64,000 bases of DNA, taken from NCBI GenBank assembly GCA_043228905.1, contig JBHGNT010000018.1, positions 6,448,001-6,512,000 on the forward strand. Reading direction: 5' to 3'. Within the stretch, counting starts at the first letter, position 1. The number at the start of each line of letters is the position of its first letter. This stretch comes from Azolla caroliniana. Its lineage: Eukaryota; Polypodiophyta. The notes below the pieces were generated by a model. That model was given only the letters and a program-made list of their open reading frames with translations. It made no database searches and was not told the DNA's origin. This document shows, in pieces, positions 54,655-64,000 of this stretch. Made by a program: the position numbers and the translations under genes.

Positions 54655-56234
54655 TTGCCGCATATGCGGAGGCTCCCCAAAGATGTCAATGATGAGTGCC
54701 TTATTCAAATGCACTTGGTGGGATGCTTGGCTTATAATAGGTCAGTTGGACCTCACGTCTTCATTACATATCCCAATGTTCACAATGACCCTAACCTAAT
54801 AGTTACAGTGATTCACCGAGTTTTGATGTCTTGGGGCCAATCTTTCCCCCCTGTTCTATACATTCAATTGGACAATATTGCTAGAGAGAACAAAAATTCA
54901 ACTGTGCTTGGCTATCTAAGTATATTGATCAACCAAGGATTGTTTAGAAAAGGGAAAGTCCATTTTCTTTTGGTTGGCCACACACATGATCATATAGATC
55001 AGATGTTTACCACATTCTCCAAACAATTGTCTCGGCATGATGCTTTCACATTACCTAAACTATTTGATGTCATTTGTGATGCATATACACCATGCCCAAA
55101 AGTGTTACACTTGAAGGAGGTATATGACTTTAAGAGATATATATCAGATGGGGGTGTTGGGAATGTTAAAGTGCTCGCCTAGTTAAACAATATAAGCTTC
55201 AATCACATTTTTATGATAAAGAAAAATGAAATAAGTGGTTCTATGCTTTTGTATGCTAAACAATATTCATCTTCTACAACATGGGAACCTGAAGGTGGTT
55301 GCCAGTTACTACTTTATATGCCGAGTACAATTGTCCACGGATCTAAGCAAATGCCAATTGAGAAGAAAGGACAGTTGCATAGTGACTTGGTATCGGAACA
55401 AAAACGATTATGGTTGCAAGCCTTAGAAGAAAAAAGAAAGCATGTTGAGGCCGCCAAGAAATATGCCGCACAACAAGACACGTCATGGTGGGATGTATTT
55501 TATAGTGATTAGAAAGGAATTATAGACAATTGTGTATTTGGTGATAATTGGAATTTGGAAACGCCATTCACATGGTCGCTGCAACATGATGGTGTAAATA
55601 AAACTCCAGAGCAACCAACAAATGCGATTAATGACAGTTTGGTCCATCCACAACAAAGAGACATTTATGTGGGACCAAGGATGACCAAAGCAGCCGAAGC
55701 TAGATGGCAAGGCAATTTGCAAGAGCTCACGACGGGGATGTTGATTGCAACACCGGCTGATGAGAACTCACATGGCCACCAATTTTGGGTTGGTAAAATT
55801 CTAGAAGTGCTAATGCATTAAATAGAAAACACGATCAAGTCTATAAACGTTCATTGGTACAACAGTAGAAGTGCAAATGCTTTTACAGGTAAGTATACAT
55901 TGGAGATGATTGAATGCCCAGCAACAAGGGGAGGTAGGAAGAGGAAGCGAAACATTCGTAATACCTCGACCCTTGATATCTCTAATGTGGATATCATTGT
56001 GTACGACTTTGCGCTTACAAAAGCCGGACGATTAAGGAAGTCAACAATAGATATAATAAAAGAAAAATTACCAAGTCTACAAGGTGGCTCAAGTCAAAGG
56101 CAAACGAGATCTGCTACATATAATCTAGAGTCAAACCATTTGGTTTATGACGAAGATAATGCACTGATTGGTACATCCGAGGATGCCGAGGAGGAATCAT
56201 CATTGTATATTAGTTATAGTAGTTATAGTAGTAA
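54655..56234 (+). pseudogene. DUF7869-like domain (transposase-like fold suspected)
   Basis: All pieces are in one phase with three in-phase stops (about 55180, 55510, 55819). Key motifs: PPVLYIQLDNIARENKNSTV (a central Asp then a conserved RENKN), FLLVGHTHDHIDQMFTTFSKQL (VGHTHxxID), and later WEPEGGCQLLLYMP. This is the typical layout of DUF7869 proteins as I remember them, with acidic residues placed like those of DDE nucleases. The C-terminal ~110 residues (from 55900) are basic and end ISYSSYSSNHH, fused without a stop to gypsy RNase H at 56235. Confidence 0.6.
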
Positions 56235-56919
56235 TCATCATTATTTGATCGGAGCTGAAGTAGTGATTGAAACGGATTGTCTTCCGATACTCGGGATGAT
56301 GCGGTGTTGTACTATACCGGATGTGGCTATGCTAAGGTGGATTGCATATGTTAAGTCACTTAATCCAGAGGTACGACACATCTTCGGAAAAGACAACGCG
56401 GTAGCGGATATGCTATCAAGGGCGCGGTTCGGAGACGACATAACCGAATCCGATAATGAAGAAGTTTCCGAAAACTACTTTGCTTCGGAGCACATATGCC
56501 GAGTAAACGTAATCTGAGAATTCCGAGAAGAAGAATACGAGGGGGAAAGCTTGATGATCGGGAAGGTGCTACAAGAGATTCAGGAATCATCGGACGATAA
56601 AGAGAAGAGAGCTGAGATCCGAAGGAAGAAGAGGCAAGTCCAAAAGTTCTTCTTGAAAAATGGATTAATATGGAGGGAGCCGAAAAGACCGGATGGCATA
56701 CCACTTCGGGTAGTCGGGACGAAAGAGCAACAAAATCGGATAATGTCCGAGTTTCACGGATCCGATTGGGTTGGACATCGAGAGACATGGGCAAAGTTTG
56801 TGCAAATCAAACAAAAATATTGGTGGAAGAATATGTACAAAGATATAACGGAGTTCATGGAAAGCTGCGAGAAGTGTCAAATCTATTCCGGAGTTCGACA
56901 CCAAGATGAGCAACATTGA
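56235..56919 (+). pseudogene. H-family RNase H end and integrase zinc-binding domain
   Basis: YLIGAEVVIETDCLPILGMM, MLRWIAYVKSLNPEVRHIFG and KDNAVADMLSRARF form the C-terminal half of a Ty3/gypsy RNase H, open in phase with the upstream DUF7869-like segment. After one TGA at about 56515 the phase continues to FHGSDWVGHRETWAKFVQ and YWWKNMYKDITEFMESCEKCQIY, the HHCC zinc-binding part of integrase. The protease, RT and first half of RNase H are missing from this locus. Confidence 0.8.
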
Positions 56920-57842
56920 TGACATTCTCACCGTCAATCAACTTCAAATGGATGGTTGACATTGTAGCCCTGCCAACCGGGATTGGACAAAAGAAGTACT
57001 TGGTGTTAGCTCGGGAAGATCTCAGAAATCAAGTAGAAGGTCGAGCGCTACGAAGGAAAACGTGTTCTGCGGTATGCCAATTTCTTTTGGAGGAGGTGTC
57101 TTGCAGGTACGAGTGCGTAGGACAAGTGATTGTAGATTGGGGAGAACTCAACTCTGATAAAGCTAGGGAATTCTTCACCAAACATAGAGTTTGGTTAACA
57201 CTAACAACGGCATACAATCCGGAGGCCAACGAGAAAATCGAATGAGGACATAGTCCGATCGTCAAAGCACTTGCCAAAGAATGCGACGGAAGGGTGAAGG
57301 ATTGGCCGTAGATGCTCCCGTATGCAATATGGGTGGATCGGACGACGCATAGCTCTGTAACCGGTTATATGCCTACTGAACTTATGACCAGACAGGCACC
57401 GATAATGCCAACGGAAACCGCAATTGCAACATGGACAGTTCTACCGTGGAAGGAAGAGATCAGCCGGGAAGAACTACTAGCGGTTCGGATACGACAACTG
57501 GAGGGAAGACCAGGAGACATAGCGGAAGCAACACGCCGACAACAAGAAGTGCGATTCCGGAACAAAAGCCGATTCGACACAAAACATCGACTACGACCGC
57601 GGAAGATTGAAGAAGGTGATTGGGTGATTGTCTATGACAGTAGTTTGGATCATCAACATACAACGATACAGAAGTTCGCGAAAAGGTGGTTCCGTCCATA
57701 CGAGGTTCAGAAAGTTTTCGACAACGGAACTTACCAACTATGCGAGTTGGATGGAACGATACTACGAGTGCCTATCGCGGGGAAATGGGTGAAGATTTTT
57801 AAGAAGTGGACAGACGGTGAACCTTATGTGAGCTTAGACTAG
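56916..57842 (+). pseudogene. H-family integrase core and C-terminal domain
   Basis: The phase shifts by one near 56916. INFKWMVDIVALPTG (first Asp), CVGQVIVDWGELNSDKAREFF (second Asp) and AYNPEANEKIE (Glu) give a D,D,E core, followed by a TGA at 57243 in place of the Arg of the usual ERGH and a TAG at about 57310. The C-terminal part (57312-57842) has WVDRTTHSSVTGYMPTELM and FAKRWFRPYEVQKVFDNGTY...LDG, a GPY/F-like fold that helps target insertion. It ends 177 bp before LTR4. Confidence 0.85.
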
Positions 57843-58018
57843 ACCGACAACGAGGAGTAATCAGACAAAGCTCGTGGTGATGCAGAAAGCGAAGAAAGTG
57901 GTCCACAATTGATAGTTTATATAAGGGAGCAACTGGGAAGTGCTACAGATGAAGACGAACAACAGGTATCGGGAACTTCGGCACATACCAGAGGATGTGC
58001 GAGTTTGATGGGGGCGAG

Positions 58019-58906
58019 TGTCATAGTGTAATTCGCACACTACGTGAAAATTGCATTTTTTGTTCCTCCGGATGGGACAAGGAGGAACCGGTAAGGAGAA
58101 CTGGTGAGAACCGGATGAAGGAGGACCCGGTAAGGAGAACCAGATGAAGGAGGAACCGACAAGGAGGACCTGGTAAGGAGACCCAGTAAGAAGCGGATCA
58201 AGCAAAACCAGCAAGAGCCGAATAAAGAAGACTGGTGAGAGTCTCTCACCGGATGAAGAGACAAATTTGTAAAAAGAAGAAACGATTGTTACATGCATAG
58301 GGCAAGATTCGAACCCTGTACCTCCACGTAGTGTTCTAAATTGTACTAACTTATCCTAAGTGTTCTAAATATAGATGTAATACGTATAAGACCTTTATTT
58401 ACACCTACCTTTATTAAAAGGTAAGTCATGCATTTTTAGAATGCATGAATACTTTATTTATAAGAAAAATGCACACCAATAAAAAATTACTCGTGCACAT
58501 CTAGCGAACATGAGCAGTATATTTAGGAAATAAAAGCATAGTGTAAAAAGCAACTCATGCACATTTAGTGTGCATGAACACTTTAGGAAAAGCATGAAGC
58601 TATGCTTAGCCTCTTCCATCCTTATATAAGGAGGGGAGAAAGATCTATTGTGTTGTTGATTATTTAACAAGGATTGATCAATCTAATATATTCATGGAAT
58701 TCACGAGTTTATCATCAAAATTCTCTTTCTTACAATCTAAATATTGATTAAATACACTGAACACGTGGGATTCACAAGTTTTATTTCTTACTTCTCTTTC
58801 TACCTATTCATAACTAGCCTTATCTTGTATTCTTCTTTCTCCTAGTCCAAAACCTCAGTGGTCCCCACTAGACTCACGTAACGATCCGGAGCCGAAAGGC
58901 ACGATA
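58019..58906 (+). repeat. H-family LTR4 (3' LTR)
   Basis: 888 bp, TGTCATAGTG to ...GGCACGATA (CGACA with a C-to-T change). A polypurine tract TTTGATGGGGGCGAG precedes it. TATATAAGGAGG at about 58624 is the probable TATA box, as in LTR1. Followed by CCGT. Confidence 0.88.
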
Positions 58907-59500
58907 CCGTGAACTTTGAGGGAAAGGTCACTATAACCATAAGTGGAGGCCTTCGATTCGTGGTACATGGAAGTGCAATAATATGTTGTCCCTTCACCCA
59001 TATCGTTGATGAAGTTAGTGTGTTTGTACTCAAATTGATCTATGATGAATTTGTTCTCTTGAGAATTGAATGGATTTCTTTGTTTTTTGTCTTAAATTTA
59101 GTTGTTACCTTGCAAATTTTGTTAATAAATGATGATGAGTTTTGGAAAAGAGAGAGAGAGAGAGAGATGGATAGAATATATTATTGTCTGCGGAGGTCAA
59201 ATATGGCCTACGAGACGAAAAGTATTACATTTCACGTGATACATGTGAAAGTGAGTAGCGACTCTCGATGTTCAGGAACTTTACCAATGAATGTTGCAAT
59301 CGAGAGTGCACATTGTGGTTGTGAGAGGATTTCATGATTGGGCTCGATCGAAGAGATGTGGAAAGCATGGTCAAGTATGATCAAAGGCAGAGCATTGTAC
59401 CGAAGTGTGATACTCAGACTCGCGAACTTGTTTAGGGTAGAGTGTGGATAACTGACCATTCTCATCACGTGTGCCCCAATGCCCTGTGTCACATCTTAAT
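58907..59500. other. Unclassified sequence between H composite and the LINE
   Basis: A 142-codon frame (58909-59337) begins MNFEGKVTITISGGLRFVVHG but passes through a (GA)n tract at 59142-59166 and resembles no family I know. The region could be old host sequence into which family H inserted, or the 3' UTR of the LINE to the right. No function is proposed. Confidence 0.3.
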
Positions 59501-59771
59501 GCATGTGAGCTAAGTTGCATGGAAGCAATGGTTCAAATGGTAGATAACGAGATGGGCTCTAACATGTATCAATGTGTACGGTTTTCCCGTTCTGCAAAGA
59601 ATATGGTTTTGTAGTTAGGTGCCACATGTGTAGTATAATGTGTGAAGCGTGAGCCTCCACATTTGTCCCATGTCATGATACATTGGTGTTGCAAAAAAGC
59701 CTCATTTATAGAGGAATCTAGTGATGCATCATGACAGAAGTGTCTCGCATCCCATCTACCAAACCATTTTT

Positions 59772-60916
59772 CTATATCTTGCATCCAACCGGAACACAAA
59801 ATTTTGCTTTTATCACCATCTTTTGGATCTTTTTGCTTGCTTCCCATGCAATTCTAGGAAGTCGATGTGAGGGACTTTTTTGAACCTTAAGCATGTATTC
59901 AACAACCCTTTCCATGGCCATGATCTCTATGGGAAGCAATTCCGTCTCAAGGAGGAGGGTGTAGGGCGTTTGTTTCTTAACTTGTAGAAACTTTGTAAGA
60001 AAATGTTTTTGGACATTTTCAAACTCTTTCCACATAGATTTAGGGATGCTACCACCCCATACTTCCACCCCATAGAGAAGAACCAGTCTCGCCAAAGTGT
60101 CGAAAAGATATTTCTTGAGGACCCAACACTTACTATATCCAAGATTGCATGTGTTCTCAAATGCATAGTATGCTTGCTTACCCGCTTCTAAGTGGCATTT
60201 AGCACATTCATTCCATCTATGATTTGAAGGAACTTCAAGGCCAAGATATTCGAAGTTTTCCACACATTCAAGTGGCTCATTGTTGTACATAATGCATGAT
60301 TTATCTATTTTTAGGCTCTTCACAAGCATAATGTTTGTTTTAGAGCTATTGACACTTAATTTAGTAGGCATGCAAATTGTTTCCAATGCCTTCATAAGCT
60401 TTTGCGCATCACCTGCATATAGCAAAAACATAAAATCCCACCATTCCCAATAGCAACTTCTTCAACACATTCTTCCTTTGCAAACTTGGTAACCATTTCT
60501 TCCAATTCATCAAAGCATAGAACAAATAGTGTTGATGAGAGTGGGCATCCTTGTTTAACACCAATAGTGCTATTGAAAAAATCTGAAAGTCTATCTATCA
60601 TACACACACAACATATAACCTTCTCATAAATTCGGGAAATTGCACAGATATATTTACTTGGCACCTCAAGTTCTTCCATTCACCTCTAAAGATGCTCACG
60701 ATATACCACATCAAAAGCTTTCTTGAAGTCTACAAAGCAACAATATAAACCTTTACCTCTAAGGTGACATTCCTCCATTAATACTCGAAGGGTGACAAGG
60801 TGATCAATGGTGCTATGGTGTTTTTGAAAGCCAGCTTGTCTATAAGCTCTCTTACCATTTTTTTCAACCCATACACTTATCTTTGATTCCATTATACATC
60901 CAAATAGTTTTTCCAT
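59772..60916 (-). pseudogene. LINE reverse transcriptase with altered YADD box
   Basis: 60686-60916 has QAGFQKHHSTIDHLVTLRVL and LYCCFVDFKKAFDVV (motif A). 60392-60679 has GVKQGCPLSSTLFVLCFDEL (motif B). After a frameshift, 59772-60431 starts with the catalytic box LLYAGDAQ, in which the second-last Asp of YADD is Gly, then LSVNSSKTNIM, FEYLGLEV and VLLYGVEVWG. The Gly change and frameshift would abolish activity. Confidence 0.8.
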
Positions 60917-61340
60917 TAATCAGCCAACCATGATGGTTCGATAGTTGTTTACATTATTTACATCTCCACCTTTATGTAAAGGTTTGATCCAATTTGTAGT
61001 CCAATTATACGGAATACCATGTTGCAATGCATCATTGAACATATCACTTATCCATATATGTGCTTCCTTTCCCGTCCATTTAAAATTGTATTCATTTAAA
61101 ATTGCTTGCCTTTCGAGAGGCCAATTTCTTAAGTCCTAATATGCATATATCTTCAATTGTAAAGAAGGGAGACATATGTGAAAGAGAACCATAACACATC
61201 ATCTTTCTGAAAAGAGATAATTCATATAAATTCTTACAATGCATAGACAAGTCGTGAATAGTTAAGTCACCATAACTCTCAACACGTTTCCCCTTTAGAT
61301 TTCCCCAAAATTTAGCACATGTATGTGCTTTCTCTTGCCT

Positions 61341-62110
61341 TTAGATAAATTGTTGAGTAACTTCCCACATTCTTCTCTTTCTTTGAATAAGCCTTTTATA
61401 CTCATGCAAATGCTTTTGGTAATTCTCTTTATCCTTAACTACATCCAAAAAAATAAGGCACTTTCGAGCTTCATGATATTCTTTATCAAACCATTTTTTC
61501 CTAAGTTTCTTGGTGCATTTCCAAGATGTGCGGTTGGTCGAAAAACATTTGTTTGTACAATAGAGAATGAATTTCTTGAAAGCTTCCCATTTGCATTCTA
61601 GTGTGGCACCATGTTGTATCTTTGTCATTTGTAGCATATCGTCAACCATCTTGGAATACATGGGCACTCACTTAAGATTTATGCTCAAGTGAGGTTGTTT
61701 ATTATCTTCAATAGCTTTCGCACAATCAAACCTATGCATACATTTGAGATCAATACATAAAGGCTTATGATCAGATTCCAGTGTCCATTCAGCAAGTGAG
61801 AATTTATGTATACGATCCAAAATACCCTCAGAAAGTAGCACATATTCAATCACACTATTTCCTTGTGTTTTGTACATGTAAAACCATTAGCGTTGGGTCA
61901 TAAGGAAATACTATTGGCAATAAGCAATCCGGTACTATTGCACATTTGTAGGAGTAATTTCCCAAATTGGTCCGGATCTTTTTCATTGCTAGAAGAGCGG
62001 CTAGACATTTGCATATCCTCTTGCATACTTGAGCTATGTGGCATGAAAGATTCCTGTGAATCAAGTTGGAAACTTCTTGTACGAGCATTCATGTTACCAA
62101 AGACAATAAC
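61341..62110 (-). pseudogene. LINE endonuclease C-terminal part and linker
   Basis: Minus strand: GEVIVFGNMNARTRSF (the Asp/Asn motif, with Asn in place of the usual Asp before MNART), a change of phase, VIEYVLLSEGILDRI and TLESDHKPLCIDL (SDH catalytic motif). A Lys/Arg-rich linker (61341-61667) then reads KKWFDKEYHEARK, typical between endonuclease and RT. The first half of the endonuclease is missing. Confidence 0.7.
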
Positions 62111-62125
62111 TTCCCCTTTGGATTT

Positions 62126-62536
62126 TGTTGAGAGACAAGCTCAACATCGGCCGGATCGGCTGAAGAAGCCGAGGACCGGATCGGTTGGGATCGATCGGTT
62201 AGGCCGAGTGCGTAAATCAAGAGGCCATTAGGAAAGATTTTCCGTGAGGAATATATTTGGGAGTTAGTGTAGGAGCTCTTAATGAGCATTGAAGTACTGT
62301 CAGTACTTCTGTCAGTCCTTCTAGGACTTGTATAAAAGTGTTCATTGAACACACATATGTATAGAGTGGTGAGTAGAGATTGAGTAATTTTTTGTTGAAT
62401 ATAGTTCTTGTGTTTTCTCTCTCACACTCTCTCTGTCTCTCCCGCGTATACTGCGTAAGCTCAAGCTCTCCATTAAACCTGAGTTTTCTTACTTCTGTTC
62501 GGTCTTCATACTTGCTTCCGCACGCTACTTTTTACA
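62126..62536 (+). repeat. Copia K 5' LTR
   Basis: 411 bp, TGTTGAGAGACAAGC to ...CTACTTTTTACA, followed directly by the primer site. The last part (TACTTGCTTCCGCACGC) identifies the 27333-27751 sequence as the same LTR family. Confidence 0.85.
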
Positions 62537-62608
62537 TGGTATCAGAGCGCGAGGGTTGAGAACCTCTCTGCAGCCGACATAGCTTGACGAAGAAGAACAA
62601 GAAGAACG

Positions 62609-64000
62609 ATGGATAGAGGCATGGCGAGCTCGCTTCCAACAGAGAAGCTCGACAGAACCAACTACGCGTCTTGGTGATACAAGATGCAACAGTACCTGCT
62701 CGGGCATGTCTACTGGAGTTATGTCGAAGGAGCTAATGACGCAGCACCCGAATCGACACACAGAGACTTCCTGTCGTGGGAGCAATCGGCGAGCAGGGTA
62801 TTATACTGCCTCACGTCGTGTGTGGGCGAACAACTATTGAGCTATGTTCGGGATGCAAAGATGCCGAAGGGTGCGTGGGAAAATCTGAAGAAGATTTTCG
62901 CCGTGAGCACCACAGCTAGGAAGCTTCAGCTCTGACAGGAGTTGAGCAACCTAAGACAACGCGACTTGTCGGTGGCGGACTATACCTCGAAGATCAAGGA
63001 TATCTACGACTCCCTCGCCTCCATAGAGGTGAACATCGAGGAGAGCAAGATGATCCAGATCTGTCTCGGAGGTTTGGTGTCGAAGTTCGGAGCGTTCCGA
63101 ACGGCTGTGTGTACCCGGGAGAATACGCCGTCCTTTTTCGACTTACAGTCAATGCTCCTGGTAGAGGAGAACCACGCAGGTGTGTCTACAAGCACGCACA
63201 CCGACAACAGAATGTTGTACACGGAGGGAGATAGGCCCCGTGGACTTGGAGGACGAGGCGAGTCGGCGCGCAATGGAGGCGGCCAACGAGATCAAGGAAG
63301 AAGGCACCGAAGTGATGTCGACAGCAACTCTGGACCCTCCGGAAACAGGGGGAGTCGAAGCGATGAGAACCAGCAAGGGAAGGCCATCGCGGAGTGCTGG
63401 TACTGTGGCAAGAAAGGCCATAGGGAAAGTGAGTGCTGGAAGAAGCGTGCCAATTCGGAGAGAACCGGTTCCGGAAACGGCTCCAGGCATACCGACAAGG
63501 GAAATTTGCAGCGATCGCACTATGCCGAAAACTCCGGGAGAGCCGGAGAAGGGTCTACCTTCGTGACGAGACACGGAGCAAACTCAATGAAACAGACCAC
63601 CCCGAGATCGGACGAGGTGTGGTACGTAGACTCCGGCGCGGAGCCATAAGGAGTGGTTCTCGTACCTTGAAAAACCGATACAACTTGGAGTAGTCGCAAC
63701 TGGAGACAACACTCCGCATCCGATCGCGAATGTAGGAGAAGTTCCCCTTAGCCATGTTGGGCAGAAAGGGAAACTCATGAACGTGTTGCACGTCCCAACA
63801 ATCACGAAGAACTTGGTCTCGGTTGGACAGATCGTCGACCAAAGAATGGAGGTTTGGTTTACACACCTCGGGTGCTTCATTGAGGAAGAAGGCCATGTGA
63901 TTGCGCAAGGGCGCAGAGACGGGAGGATGTTCATCCTTGACTCCACTGACGACGGCACCGCAATGTTCGCGAAGGGACAAAAATCCGAGTGGGACATCGA
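62609..64000 (+). pseudogene. Copia K gag and protease, broken
   Basis: ATG 62609 opens one phase with TGA near 62676 (in ASW*YKM) and 62936 (in LQL*QEL). In copia G the second position is CGA. The zinc knuckle CWYCGKKGHRESEC is at about 63395-63440 and the protease VWYVDSGA at about 63630. A small deletion there shifts phase, after which NVLHVPTITKNLVSVGQIV and the pre-integrase start follow to the window end. Not functional as it stands. Confidence 0.8.

Larger units (their letters stand above)
38481..58906 (+). mobile_element. Composite of gypsy family H with four LTR copies
   Basis: LTRs starting TGTCRTAGTGTAATTC lie at 38481-39427, 40510-41346, 51969-52080 (truncated) and 58019-58906, all in the same direction. 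Full ones end in CGACA or CGATA. Order: LTR1, gag1, LTR2, gag2, [copia J with PLE], rest of gag2, LTR3 fragment, hairpin array, DUF7869-like gene, RNase H-integrase, LTR4. CCGT flanks the outermost LTRs, in line with the 4-bp duplication of the related element E. The whole may derive from one locus by LTR recombination and later insertion, or from neighbouring insertions. The 4-bp match alone is weak. Confidence 0.6.
59501..62125 (-). mobile_element. Second LINE (different family), truncated at both ends
   Basis: Minus-strand pieces give endonuclease (from ~62110), linker, RT and the region after RT, in order. Phases change several times. The 5' end is cut by the LTR of copia K at 62126. No A-tail or target duplication was found. 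Confidence 0.75.
62126..64000 (+). mobile_element. Copia K, 5' part, running off the window
   Basis: LTR 62126-62536, primer site TGGTATCAGAGC at 62537-62548, then gag and protease. It is closely related to copia G in protein (KLDRTNYASW, LRQRDLSVADYTSKIKD) and LTR start. It inserted in or next to the LINE endonuclease. Confidence 0.85.

Noticed and set aside
58909-59337. 142-codon frame considered as a host gene
   Set aside because: It passes through a (GA)n tract and has no recognisable domain; kept only as unclassified sequence.
1-64000. tRNA, rRNA, snRNA genes and riboswitches
   Set aside because: No cloverleaf with A and B boxes or conserved rRNA segment was noticed by eye; tRNA-like matches are only retroelement primer sites.

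Overview
The window looks like a repeat-choked nuclear chromosome segment of a green plant (streptophyte), possibly a non-flowering one. The evidence is: one spliced host-type gene (a GT92 glycosyltransferase with a GT-AG intron); many Ty1/copia elements with initiator-tRNA-Met primer sites; Ty3/gypsy elements with a zinc-knuckle gag; an L1-like LINE with the ORF1 plus zf-RVT layout usual in plants; and an endonuclease-less Penelope-like element of the kind I recall from bryophytes and lycophytes. The species cannot be named from the sequence. No rRNA, tRNA or CRISPR locus was seen.

Layout. 1-5390: LINE tail relic, a repeat here called R1, the GT92 gene (2141-4199) and two tandem-repeat blocks. 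5393-14911: an old copia relic split by a gypsy-like element (6034-13909, duplication ATTAT) that is itself filled with microsatellite, a LINE tail and R1. 14912-38069: a second, inverted R1/microsatellite repeat, split in turn by a gag-only LTR element E (14946-19643), an L1-like LINE (20226-26190, 20-bp duplication), a minus-strand LTR (27333-27751) and copia F (28132-37877). Copia F carries copia G in its left LTR (28521-33944, duplication GTGAG) and a solo LTR in its gag (34449-35063, duplication CTTGC). 38070-38330: a 3' scrap of the same LINE. 38481-58906: a composite of gypsy family H with four LTR copies. It holds two gag regions, an intact 1338-codon copia J (42753-50739, duplication AAACC) with a Penelope-like element inside one of its LTRs (42991-45576), a hairpin minisatellite, a DUF7869-like gene and a gypsy RNase H-integrase end. 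58907-64000: unclassified sequence, a minus-strand LINE, and copia K running off the window.

Most genes here are parts of retroelements and work, or once worked, in retrotransposition. GT92 is the only convincing host gene. The two youngest and apparently intact coding units are the copia J polyprotein and the Penelope-like reverse transcriptase inserted in its LTR. The nesting, read from target-site duplications, gives a relative time order. Most older elements carry stops of the CGA-to-TGA and CAG-to-TAG kind expected from deamination of methylated cytosine.

The observations most worth following are: the Penelope-like element; the array of 51-bp hairpins at 52081-52568; the in-frame join of a DUF7869-like protein to gypsy RNase H; and two copia elements that each carry a 41-46 bp antisense patch of gypsy H inside a damaged pol gene.
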